IMG/VR virus record: IMGVR_UViG_3300002144_000287
Coordinates: 1-46,924 of that record
DNA: 46,924 nucleotides
Strand: one strand, 5' to 3'
DNA from: a virus
Positions 38,777 through 46,250 of this stretch are shown here, piece by piece (position 1 is the stretch's first letter; each line of letters begins with the position of its first letter). A program made the position numbers and the translations under genes. Under the pieces are notes generated by a model. It was not told where the DNA came from, made no database searches, and saw only the letters and a program-made list of their open reading frames with translations.

Positions 38777-40161
38777 TAATCTGCCTTCTTTAAACCAGCT
38801 AACATACTTTTAAGTTTGCTGCCGTCTACTTGGGCGCTAACCTTAGGTACATCGGCTCCTGCACTAACAGTAGCACTACTAGTTTTAATCTTACTTAGAA
38901 TGTCGTTACCCACTGGGCCACGTTGCTCTTGGCTTTCACCTGGATCTGTAATACGCATAGTGTCGACGTTGTATTCGAGATCAACTTTTGTACCGACGCC
39001 AGTTGAACTACGACTTTTCATACACTGAATTTGATAGCGTCCATGTTCGCGCATTGCTCTGCTTGTAAAGATACCAAACACGTTGTCTGCTGTGTTAATT
39101 TTACTGATACCGCCTGAAATGTGACTATGATCAAATTCGACTTCTTCAACAGCTGACCGGTTTAACTGCGATGCTGTTACAAATAATACATTCAATTCCT
39201 TTGCCAAGTTGCGTAATTCTTCCGAGACATACTTGTCCTTAACAAACAAATCGTTAGGACTAACTTTAGCACTAACAGGCATCAACAAGTCTAAATAGTC
39301 AACCATCATAAAGTCAACCTTGTGGCCAGTTTGAACCTGGTATTCTTTTAAGAACGCTCGGATGTCATTGATATTGCTTTGTGCAGGCAATGCTTTAACT
39401 TGATAGCTACCAGACTTTTTACCTACCATACGAATTTTAAGCTCAGTGTTTTCAATATCTTTACGAATTGCTTTAGTACCCTGGCTAGTAAGCATAGCGT
39501 CAGTGCGCAAACTAACTAATTCTTCGTTAAGCTCAAGTGTAATGTATACGCCAGACAACCCTTGTTGGATCCAGTTTAACGCAATGTTCATCATAACCAA
39601 TGACTTGCCAGATCCCGAGCCGCCGGCAAAAATATTAAGTTCGCCGCGACTAAACCCGCCGTATAGTAACTTGTCAATTTGAGGCCATCCAGTGCTAACT
39701 TGTCCACCACTGTTAAAGTACTTGTTAATACGCTCGCCCGGGTTAGCAAAGTAATCAGTACCCATATCTTTTGTTAGAGAAATTTGTACTGCATCTTTAA
39801 TTAGTTTTTCAACTGGGTCAAAGTCGCCTTTCTCTAATAGGTCTGCGGCTTTAAGAATTGCACGTTCTAGCTCTGCTTTTCGAGTAAATGATTCAAACTC
39901 TTGCATGAACCAATCGTAATGTTCCGCATTAAGATCAGTATGAGTTTTTAGAGAAGTACTCGATGTTGCATTTACTTGGTCAAACGTTGGTAATGTTTTA
40001 TATTTGTTTGAATGCTCTTGTATAAACTTTGCCGCCTCTTTAAGACTGCGATCAAAGTTATCGGGGTTATAGATGTTTTGCACACGCACAAAACTTCCCG
40101 CATCTGCTAGCATCATCTCCAGAAATAGCTTCTGCAAATCAACAGTATAATCTTTACTCAT
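38776..40161 (-). CDS. replicative DNA helicase, DnaB/T4 gp41-like
   Basis: A 461-residue replicative helicase. An N-terminal helical domain covers about 1-140. The RecA-like motor has Walker A GGSGSGKS at 180-187, Walker B (VDFMMVDYLDLL) and the DnaB-type motif HISGGISKINTADNV. It is the hexameric helicase that unwinds the fork ahead of the polymerase, working with the primase encoded upstream in the same run, as gp41 and gp61 do in T4. Confidence 0.92.
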   Translation of the reverse strand: MSKDYTVDLQKLFLEMMLADAGSFVRVQNIYNPDNFDRSLKEAAKFIQEHSNKYKTLPTFDQVNATSSTSLKTHTDLNAEHYDWFMQEFESFTRKAELERAILKAADLLEKGDFDPVEKLIKDAVQISLTKDMGTDYFANPGERINKYFNSGGQVSTGWPQIDKLLYGGFSRGELNIFAGGSGSGKSLVMMNIALNWIQQGLSGVYITLELNEELVSLRTDAMLTSQGTKAIRKDIENTELKIRMVGKKSGSYQVKALPAQSNINDIRAFLKEYQVQTGHKVDFMMVDYLDLLMPVSAKVSPNDLFVKDKYVSEELRNLAKELNVLFVTASQLNRSAVEEVEFDHSHISGGISKINTADNVFGIFTSRAMREHGRYQIQCMKSRSSTGVGTKVDLEYNVDTMRITDPGESQEQRGPVGNDILSKIKTSSATVSAGADVPKVSAQVDGSKLKSMLAGLKKAD

Positions 40162-41050
40162 AATATTCTTTTAGTTCCTTTACCGACCGCGGAAATGCAT
40201 TTAAATCAAAACACTTTAATAAAATGTTTTTTTCTACTCGTAGGTATCGTTGTATTATAGACTCGTATAGTAAACTTTGCAACGGCAAATCTGCATCAAG
40301 ATCATCATTTTCGATTGCTTTGATATAATTAGTTATTTGCATATACCCACTGTGCACCTGCTGTTGATTTGTTTGCCAACGTTTGCATATCATTTCAAAT
40401 GCTAGTTCATCAATGACGTTTGCATCAAGGTATTTGAAAATTCTCCGACATGTGGCGTTAGTATCATTAAACATGTCTTCGCTGTCAACTACCATCCATC
40501 CCTTTTCTTGAGCTGTTTGTTTTTGGTTATCAACCATATCAAAGAAATAGTCAATATATCCGCTAAGATATTCTCGCTGTTGCCATCGCTTTAGGTCTGT
40601 AAAAACTTTAGCAGTGGAATCCCAGTCAGCAACCCTCTCATCTGGCATAAATGATTTTGCTACATTTTTAATTTTTTGCTGGGACACCATACCAAAGATT
40701 GGGTCTTTAGACCCTAGATAAATGTGGCTGTCTGATAGCTGGCTATTGTCGGCTATCCATGGCATTATTTTACTAAAGTTTGCATCACTGGTTGGAGTAA
40801 TAATGCTATAAACGGTTGTGTCGGTAGGGCCAATCGGTCTTCCAGTGGTGATCATCTCCTCATACGTGGGAGCATGCCACTGCCGAGGATATGCATGAGC
40901 AGTTAGATTACCTGACACGTCAGGAATAAGCGTATGCAATAATGGTCGGTCAAGTTCCGGTACTAGAACTGGTAGATCTGTTGTTGATCTAATCACTGTT
41001 TCTAAAAAACTTCCGCCACTGCCAGGTAAAAATACTATCCAAATATTCAT
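40154..41050 (-). CDS. P-loop protein, sulfotransferase-like
   Basis: A 298-residue protein. FLPGSGGSFLETVIR near residues 7-21 resembles the 5'-phosphosulfate-binding loop of sulfotransferases or a related P-loop. The centre has WMVVDSEDMFND, comparable to the second strand region of that fold. It lies between primase and helicase genes and overlaps both neighbours. A sulfotransferase or nucleotide kinase-like role is possible; the assignment is weak. Confidence 0.6.
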   Translation of the reverse strand: MNIWIVFLPGSGGSFLETVIRSTTDLPVLVPELDRPLLHTLIPDVSGNLTAHAYPRQWHAPTYEEMITTGRPIGPTDTTVYSIITPTSDANFSKIMPWIADNSQLSDSHIYLGSKDPIFGMVSQQKIKNVAKSFMPDERVADWDSTAKVFTDLKRWQQREYLSGYIDYFFDMVDNQKQTAQEKGWMVVDSEDMFNDTNATCRRIFKYLDANVIDELAFEMICKRWQTNQQQVHSGYMQITNYIKAIENDDLDADLPLQSLLYESIIQRYLRVEKNILLKCFDLNAFPRSVKELKEYYE

Positions 41051-41709
41051 AAGTCTTTAATAGTCTCGTTTATTTTTAGAGCCATAGCTCTATGCAGTTG
41101 CTCCGCTGTAGCTATATCAGTTAAGTCGAGTTTAGTGTCTATCCAGGCTGTTGGGTTACTATTGATTGCTAGCATCAATGCTTTAATGCTACTAGCGCGA
41201 GCACTCATTTGTGCGGTACTGCTAGTGCCGCTAGGGTCTACCATTGCCCGTGCGTCTTTAGAATAGTTAGAAAAATTATCGGTAGTGTAACCCGAACTTC
41301 CTGGTAGTTGATTAAATTCGTGATATATCGGCAACACCGTAGTCCAATAAAATACACGCTTGTTTAAACGAGCGGCTAGGCTATTTAGAATCGGAATATA
41401 CTGACTTAATTTAACGTACTGATTGTATACTGTGTCGCCGCACTCCACAGATAATACTTTACCAAGATCGGGTACTACTGTTGTTTTGCTGGTGCTGGCC
41501 CATTCAATGATAATAGTATCAGCATCACTTTCAATCAGGCTGACACATGCACGAAGAAATATATCCTCGTTATTTGCAGATAGCTGAGCTTGGTTAATAA
41601 CGGGAATATCTAAAAGCTGATTAAGAATAGGTGCAAACCCGTCGACATTTTCGTATGCTAATTCTCTAGCAGATGAAAGCCTGCCGCCGTGTATATGTAT
41701 CTTACGCAT
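41047..41709 (-). CDS. hypothetical phage protein, 220 aa
   Basis: A 220-residue protein without a confident family. IHIHGGRLSSARELAYENVDG at the start and DADTIIIEWASTSK in the middle give an alternating alpha/beta look that could be SGNH- or Rossmann-like; the latter part is helical. It overlaps primase and the P-loop gene (ATGA), so it is co-translated with replication genes. Confidence 0.6.
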   Translation of the reverse strand: MRKIHIHGGRLSSARELAYENVDGFAPILNQLLDIPVINQAQLSANNEDIFLRACVSLIESDADTIIIEWASTSKTTVVPDLGKVLSVECGDTVYNQYVKLSQYIPILNSLAARLNKRVFYWTTVLPIYHEFNQLPGSSGYTTDNFSNYSKDARAMVDPSGTSSTAQMSARASSIKALMLAINSNPTAWIDTKLDLTDIATAEQLHRAMALKINETIKDL

Positions 41710-42727
41710 TCATTTTTCTCCGTAACTGTATTTTTAGTGGGTTATCTTCAACTGCATCTACTATCGATTTAAGCACAAATAGCTTGCCTAAGTTTTCAAC
41801 AGCTTCGGATATATCTTTATAATCTTGCTGCCAAATTGGAAAACTAACCGACCAGCCGTACTTCACTGCAATATCAACCATTTGCTGTCCTGCTTTATCA
41901 GTATCAGCAACAACAATAACTTTCTTGTCTAGTCCTTCTATTAGATCCGCTTGCGTTTCAGAAATCTCTGCGCCCAATACTGCTACACCATCTATTGCCA
42001 TAGCATCAAACGGCCCTTCGCATACAACAACAAACTTATTATCTGCTAGTTGCTTGTCTAAATTAAACACATTGCCCGGCTCGTAACTTGAATGATACTT
42101 AGGCTTTACATTGGGATCAGTAGCACGGGCAGTATAGCCCATTACTTTACCTTTCCACGTTATAGGTATAATTACCCGCTTATGCAGATTGTATGCTTGT
42201 TCGTCTGTCCAATAAAACTGATAACGTTCTATATCAACTTTTCTGTCAAGTACATAATTAATTGCATCCGACAGATAGCTGTTAACTTGCTCATCCTCAT
42301 CTTGTAACGATAGCTCAGTTAGCCAATCGTCAAATGATTGTGCCTGCTTCGGCAATGGTCTTGATTTTAAACTAACCTCAACTGGGGCTTCTACTACTTG
42401 CTCCGGCCCGATTAGATCTTTAACTCTGAGTGCTTCAATTACTAATCTGCTAACAGTGCGATCGTCGACACCAAACCATTGTAATAATTTCTTAAACTTA
42501 TAATTTAGCTGGCGCCCAGGTGTGTAATTAGACTTAAAGCCACAGTTAAAACAATGATAGTTTACAGTACCTTGGCCACTGAATATTACACCCCCACGTA
42601 GTCGAGTGTCTGGGCTCTCGCCATTATGATGACAACACGGTGCATTGAAACTAATCCATCCACTTGATGTTGTCTTGCGTTTAGCCGGCAAGAATTGGGT
42701 TAAGGTATCTTTTATTTCTGTCCACAT
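41702..42727 (-). CDS. DNA primase, T4 gp61-like
   Basis: A 341-residue primase. A zinc-binding part at about 31-63 (CCHHNGES, YHCFNCGF) precedes a TOPRIM catalytic domain with FVVVCEGPFDAMAIDG and VIVVADTDKAGQ, which give the Glu and DxD metal-binding residues. It makes primers for lagging-strand synthesis with the helicase encoded downstream. It begins the replication run and its ATG lies 8 bases after a sigma70 -10 box, with no ribosome site. Confidence 0.9.
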   Translation of the reverse strand: MWTEIKDTLTQFLPAKRKTTSSGWISFNAPCCHHNGESPDTRLRGGVIFSGQGTVNYHCFNCGFKSNYTPGRQLNYKFKKLLQWFGVDDRTVSRLVIEALRVKDLIGPEQVVEAPVEVSLKSRPLPKQAQSFDDWLTELSLQDEDEQVNSYLSDAINYVLDRKVDIERYQFYWTDEQAYNLHKRVIIPITWKGKVMGYTARATDPNVKPKYHSSYEPGNVFNLDKQLADNKFVVVCEGPFDAMAIDGVAVLGAEISETQADLIEGLDKKVIVVADTDKAGQQMVDIAVKYGWSVSFPIWQQDYKDISEAVENLGKLFVLKSIVDAVEDNPLKIQLRRKMNA

Positions 42728-42735
42728 TATACAAT

Positions 42736-42764
42736 ACTATAACACATGTTAGCGCCAGTGTCAA
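42736..42764 (-). promoter_or_regulatory. sigma70 promoter TTGACA-17-TATAGT with near-zero leader
   Basis: On the minus strand TTGACA (42764-42759) and TATAGT (42741-42736) are 17 bases apart. Only 8 bases separate the -10 box from the primase ATG at 42727, so the mRNA would start at or next to the start codon. It drives the run to 36271. Confidence 0.78.
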
Positions 42765-42765
42765 G

Positions 42766-44244
42766 TTATAATGCTAATAATTTTTGGATATAAAGTTGTA
42801 AATTGGCTTGACGCTCGGTATTGATTGCGGTGTGATCAACATTGTTGATATTAACAAAGTTATGTACTTTAGGATCTAAGTTGCAGTATTGTACTTCTTC
42901 CATTAATGCAAAGCAATTATTAACTTGATAAGGTGCTTTCAATGATTCCATCTCGTAATACATTTCTAGTGCGTCCCTGAAAGTAATACCAGACTCTTTG
43001 TACTTCCAAATTGGCTGTCCGTTTTCGATAGTCCAGGTATAACCGTATTCTTCAGCATTACGGTCGATTTCGCTGTTATTCGGAGCATTGGTATCACGCT
43101 CGAGTATCAATGGGTGCCAACTCCAATTCGGAATCTCGTTTTCAACAAACCAACGATGCCAACTAATGTAATCTTTACGTGTGTCTCCGGGTAAACCAAT
43201 GATCATGCTAGTACGGAAACTCACTTGATTTTTCCAAATATCGCGACGTAGTTTTTGTAAGTAGGTTTGGCCGCGACGATAGCTCCAGGGTTTAGCAATA
43301 AACTTGGACGCTCGCTCATTAAAACTTTCAATACCAAAGTAAGCGCCAACAAATCCAGACTCTGCCAACAACTCAGGTGTTTCAGGATGGGCTTCTAGCA
43401 AGTCGGGTCGCATAAAAGCGCTAACGTTAATTTTAAAAGGTAAGCGTTGCGTTAGCTCGTAGAAGGCATGCACTTTATCAGGGTCATCATTGAACGTGTC
43501 ATCTACTAAATAATAGTTAGTAGTTCCAAATCTGGCATAGTTGTCTAACATTTCTTTTTCAATGTGTTGCATCTCTCGCAGATACTCACCTTTGCGTTTT
43601 CCAATATGCGGAAACGCACAGAACTTACATTTAAAAATACAACCGCGGCCGATTTCAATGGGCAGGCTTTCGCCAGGCAAAATGCAATCTTCGTCTGCCC
43701 ACTTATGGTCTAACCGTTTAATATCGAATTGATCGTCCATTGAAATTGGGCAAGGGGTAGTTTCCCTGATAACCATGTTTCCGTTTTTACGCTCGGGTAG
43801 AATAATTTTGCCTTTGCGGAAAACTTGGTTACACAAAGCTAATACACCATTTTCAGCGTAGCCAAAGAAGTGATAATCGAAGCCAGTTCTGTTAGGATAT
43901 CTGTTAGTAGCGTATTGCACCACTGGGCCACCAGTGATAAACACTACCCATGGATAACGTTCTCTTAATTTAGGCAAGTATTTTTCAACAAATCGTTTAG
44001 ATTGTCCAATGTTGTTCTCCATTGTTCCCATAGTGCCCCAACCAATGATTTTAGTTTCTGTTGTTACAAAATGTTCAATTAGTCTTACCAAGTCTGCGTC
44101 GGCCATTTGTACAGTAAAGTCAATTACCTGCACAGAATAGTCATGCTGGCGTAGCCACCAAGCCAACTGATGACCGCCGGTTGTCCTATACAGGCGTTCA
44201 GTGCCGCATATGCCAGACAATAAAAGTACTTGAGGGCTAGCCAT
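42766..44244 (-). CDS. B12-binding-type radical SAM protein
   Basis: A 492-residue protein. The N-terminal 190 residues look like the Rossmann/B12-binding domain of this family (VLLLSGICGTERL, then WGTMGTMENN, FITGGPVV), although the usual DxHxxG histidine motif is not seen. The radical SAM domain has CIFKCKFC at about 207-214 and GESLPIEIGRG just before. It resembles MiaB/BchE-like class B enzymes or B12-type methyltransferases. The start shares a base with the stop of the DUF3050 gene (TAATG), implying coupling and joint function. The substrate is unknown. Confidence 0.87.
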   Translation of the reverse strand: MASPQVLLLSGICGTERLYRTTGGHQLAWWLRQHDYSVQVIDFTVQMADADLVRLIEHFVTTETKIIGWGTMGTMENNIGQSKRFVEKYLPKLRERYPWVVFITGGPVVQYATNRYPNRTGFDYHFFGYAENGVLALCNQVFRKGKIILPERKNGNMVIRETTPCPISMDDQFDIKRLDHKWADEDCILPGESLPIEIGRGCIFKCKFCAFPHIGKRKGEYLREMQHIEKEMLDNYARFGTTNYYLVDDTFNDDPDKVHAFYELTQRLPFKINVSAFMRPDLLEAHPETPELLAESGFVGAYFGIESFNERASKFIAKPWSYRRGQTYLQKLRRDIWKNQVSFRTSMIIGLPGDTRKDYISWHRWFVENEIPNWSWHPLILERDTNAPNNSEIDRNAEEYGYTWTIENGQPIWKYKESGITFRDALEMYYEMESLKAPYQVNNCFALMEEVQYCNLDPKVHNFVNINNVDHTAINTERQANLQLYIQKLLAL

Positions 44245-45062
44245 TAGACAACTCCAGCGGTTGCAAATAATTCCGAGTACAATGCAGTTTCGTCTGGATC
44301 ATTGATAATAGCATAGACTTTATCCCATAATCTAATACGTGCATCAATTGCGCTCAGTGCCGCTTGCTCGGCTTCGTGTATCTTAACAGGATCGTGTTCG
44401 CATAGTGTCTCAACCATATGTAATGCTGCCGGACCGTGTTCCCCGCCATCAATATCGATGTGTCGTTGTAGGTAGTAATGAAACTTAGGCGCATCATGTT
44501 CGGTTACCTTCATTTGGTTAAGCAAACTGGTAAACATGTCAGGGATAAGTGTTTCTCTACCAAATGCAAATGCGCCGGCAATGACATGTGGCTTCTTAGT
44601 GTGAATAAAGCTAAATGTTGTACGCATAAAACTTGCACTTGCTGGAGGCACTTGGGCATTGCCCATTGCTTCGTCAAAGCCGTAGTTTCTCACCCGCTCA
44701 ATGAAGGCTTCAAAGTTGCGACCATTAGCTCCAATTTCAAGCATAGCCTGTGCATACAAATCATGATGGGTAATAGTTCCATTCCCGGACATGTCGACAT
44801 CACTTTCTTCGCCTAGGACAATTTCGTTAATGAGTCTGGCAACACCAGCTCTTGCCCATTTGGTAGGTACCCAACATTCGGTACTAGGGCATACATGATG
44901 CTGTAACGATTTAATAAGACTCATAAAGTCCCAAACAGCATAAACATGATGCTCCATGAATATGTGTAAGTCAGCTAGTGATTTTAAACTGTTGCCTGTG
45001 AATAACGGATGTGCGCTTAGAACTGCTTGTCGCTCTTCAATTCTTGAAATATTCAATTTCAT
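44244..45062 (-). CDS. DUF3050 haem-oxygenase-like protein (probable di-iron oxidase)
   Basis: A 272-residue protein matching DUF3050, a family of the haem-oxygenase-like di-iron oxidase fold. DLHIFMEHHVYAVWDFMS is typical, as are LINEIVLGEESD (Glu85 and Glu86) and YYLQRHIDIDGGEHG (His201, Asp203, Glu208, His209), which supply possible iron ligands. It should activate oxygen. It lies next to the radical SAM gene with coupled start. Known relatives of this fold oxidise amino acids, fatty acids or guanidines; the substrate here is unknown. A late-type promoter lies about 60 bases upstream. Confidence 0.85.
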   Translation of the reverse strand: MKLNISRIEERQAVLSAHPLFTGNSLKSLADLHIFMEHHVYAVWDFMSLIKSLQHHVCPSTECWVPTKWARAGVARLINEIVLGEESDVDMSGNGTITHHDLYAQAMLEIGANGRNFEAFIERVRNYGFDEAMGNAQVPPASASFMRTTFSFIHTKKPHVIAGAFAFGRETLIPDMFTSLLNQMKVTEHDAPKFHYYLQRHIDIDGGEHGPAALHMVETLCEHDPVKIHEAEQAALSAIDARIRLWDKVYAIINDPDETALYSELFATAGVV

Positions 45063-45094
45063 AGATATGCTTCTCTAAATTATGTGGATGCTGC

Positions 45095-45112
45095 TGCACC
45101 GGCGAAGGTGCA
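45095..45112 (-). other. leader hairpin before the DUF3050 gene
   Basis: TGCACC-GGCGAA-GGTGCA is a perfect 6-base stem with a 6-base loop in the untranslated leader. It may affect RNA stability. No T-run follows, so it is not a terminator. Confidence 0.4.
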
Positions 45113-45122
45113 TTGTATTTGA

Positions 45123-45130
45123 TATTTATT
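45123..45130 (-). promoter_or_regulatory. late promoter-like AATAAATA before DUF3050/radical SAM pair
   Basis: The minus strand reads AATAAATA, a T4-type late octamer with one difference, 60 bases before the ATG at 45062. The leader includes the hairpin at 45095-45112. Confidence 0.42.
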
Positions 45131-45194
45131 AGGAATGTAACTGCTGGGAATTATAAGTTGTGAATGGCCTAAGGCAATGCCTAACAGCACGGCA

Positions 45195-45212
45195 TTGTCA
45201 CAAAACTGTAAC
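45195..45212 (+). promoter_or_regulatory. Pho box upstream of pstS
   Basis: TTGTCACAAAACTGTAAC matches the E. coli PhoB box CTGTCATAAAACTGTCAC at 15 of 18 positions, including both TGT half-sites and the A-rich centre. A -10-like TTAAAT lies about 11 bases after it, as in host Pho promoters, where PhoB replaces the -35. It puts phage pstS under host phosphate control. Confidence 0.75.
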
Positions 45213-45262
45213 AATTGATCACTTAAATAGATATGTAATTAACACAAAGGAGTATTACACAA

Positions 45263-46138
45263 ATGAACAAACTATTAGCGGCAATGTTTGCCACTATTGC
45301 ATTAACTGCAAACGCATTTACCATCACTGGCGCAGGCGCTAGTTTTCCTTATCCAGTCTATGCTAAATGGGCAGAGCAATATAAAGCAGAAACTGGTAAC
45401 ATCGTAAACTATCAATCAATCGGTAGTTCGGGTGGTATTAAACAGATCGACAGAAAAACAGTAGACTTTGGTGCAAGCGATGTTGCTCGCAGTCAAGAGG
45501 AGTTGGATAAACACGGACAAGTACAGTTCCCAATGGTAATGGGTGGAGTAGTTGTAGTTGTTAACTTACCAGGAGTAGAGTCCAATCAACTAAACTTAAC
45601 ACTAACACAAGTAGCAGACATTTTCTCTAGTAAGATTACCAACTGGAAAGATGTGCAAGCAGGATTACCAGATAGACCTATCTCTATTGTTCATCGTTCT
45701 GACGGTTCAGGTACTACTGCAATCTTTACAGGTTATCTGTCAGCAGAGTCAGCAGACTTTAAAGCTAAGATAGGTGAAGGTAAAGCAGTCAAGTGGCAAG
45801 GCAACATTGTTGGCGGCAAAGGAAATGCAGGCGTGGCAGCAATGGTTGGTCAGATCAAAGGTGCAATTGGATATGTTGAGTATGCATATGCAAAGCAAAA
45901 CGGATTGACTACTACAAAGATTAACGGTGTTGAACCTAGTGCTGAAGCATTTAAGAGTGGTGAGTGGACACTGACTGCATCGACATTTATCATTGTTTAC
46001 CCTAACGGAGAAAAGACACAAGATGTTTACAAGTTCTTTGAATGGTGCTACAACAATGATGCAATTGCAGAGTCATTGGACTATGTTGCACTAAGTGCCA
46101 AAGTTAAAGCAGAAACAAGAGCATTGTGGAAAAAATAA
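45263..46138 (+). CDS. pstS: PstS phosphate-binding protein
   Basis: A 291-residue periplasmic phosphate-binding protein. A signal peptide ends at about residue 18 (LTANAF). ITGAGASFPYPVYAKW, the SIGSSGGIKQI motif, GASDVA and HRSDGSGTT with the phosphate-contacting Ser/Asp/Arg set are present. It is shorter than typical PstS (about 320-346) because of a gap in the late part (around FKSGEWTLTASTF). It feeds the host PstCAB importer. AAAGGAG and a Pho box precede it and a terminator follows. Confidence 0.93.
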   Translation: MNKLLAAMFATIALTANAFTITGAGASFPYPVYAKWAEQYKAETGNIVNYQSIGSSGGIKQIDRKTVDFGASDVARSQEELDKHGQVQFPMVMGGVVVVVNLPGVESNQLNLTLTQVADIFSSKITNWKDVQAGLPDRPISIVHRSDGSGTTAIFTGYLSAESADFKAKIGEGKAVKWQGNIVGGKGNAGVAAMVGQIKGAIGYVEYAYAKQNGLTTTKINGVEPSAEAFKSGEWTLTASTFIIVYPNGEKTQDVYKFFEWCYNNDAIAESLDYVALSAKVKAETRALWKK

Positions 46139-46180
46139 CTCGCTGGGCTGGCAGCGTATAATAGGATAAGTAAAACCAGT

Positions 46181-46203
46181 AAGCACCTTAGGGTGCTTTT
46201 TTT
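46181..46203 (+). terminator. Rho-independent terminator of pstS
   Basis: AAGCACC and GGTGCTT form a 7-base stem with a 4-base loop, followed by a run of T. It lies 42 bases after the pstS stop. Confidence 0.9.
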
Positions 46204-46206
46204 ATG

Positions 46207-46214
46207 GATAAATA
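46207..46214 (+). promoter_or_regulatory. late promoter-like GATAAATA before the fibre gene
   Basis: GATAAATA, one base from the T4 octamer, directly after the pstS terminator and 36 bases before the ATG at 46251. AAAGGAAA serves as ribosome site. It suits late expression of a fibre. Confidence 0.55.
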
Positions 46215-46250
46215 ACTAAGTATACATAACGCACTCAAAGGAAACGCAAA

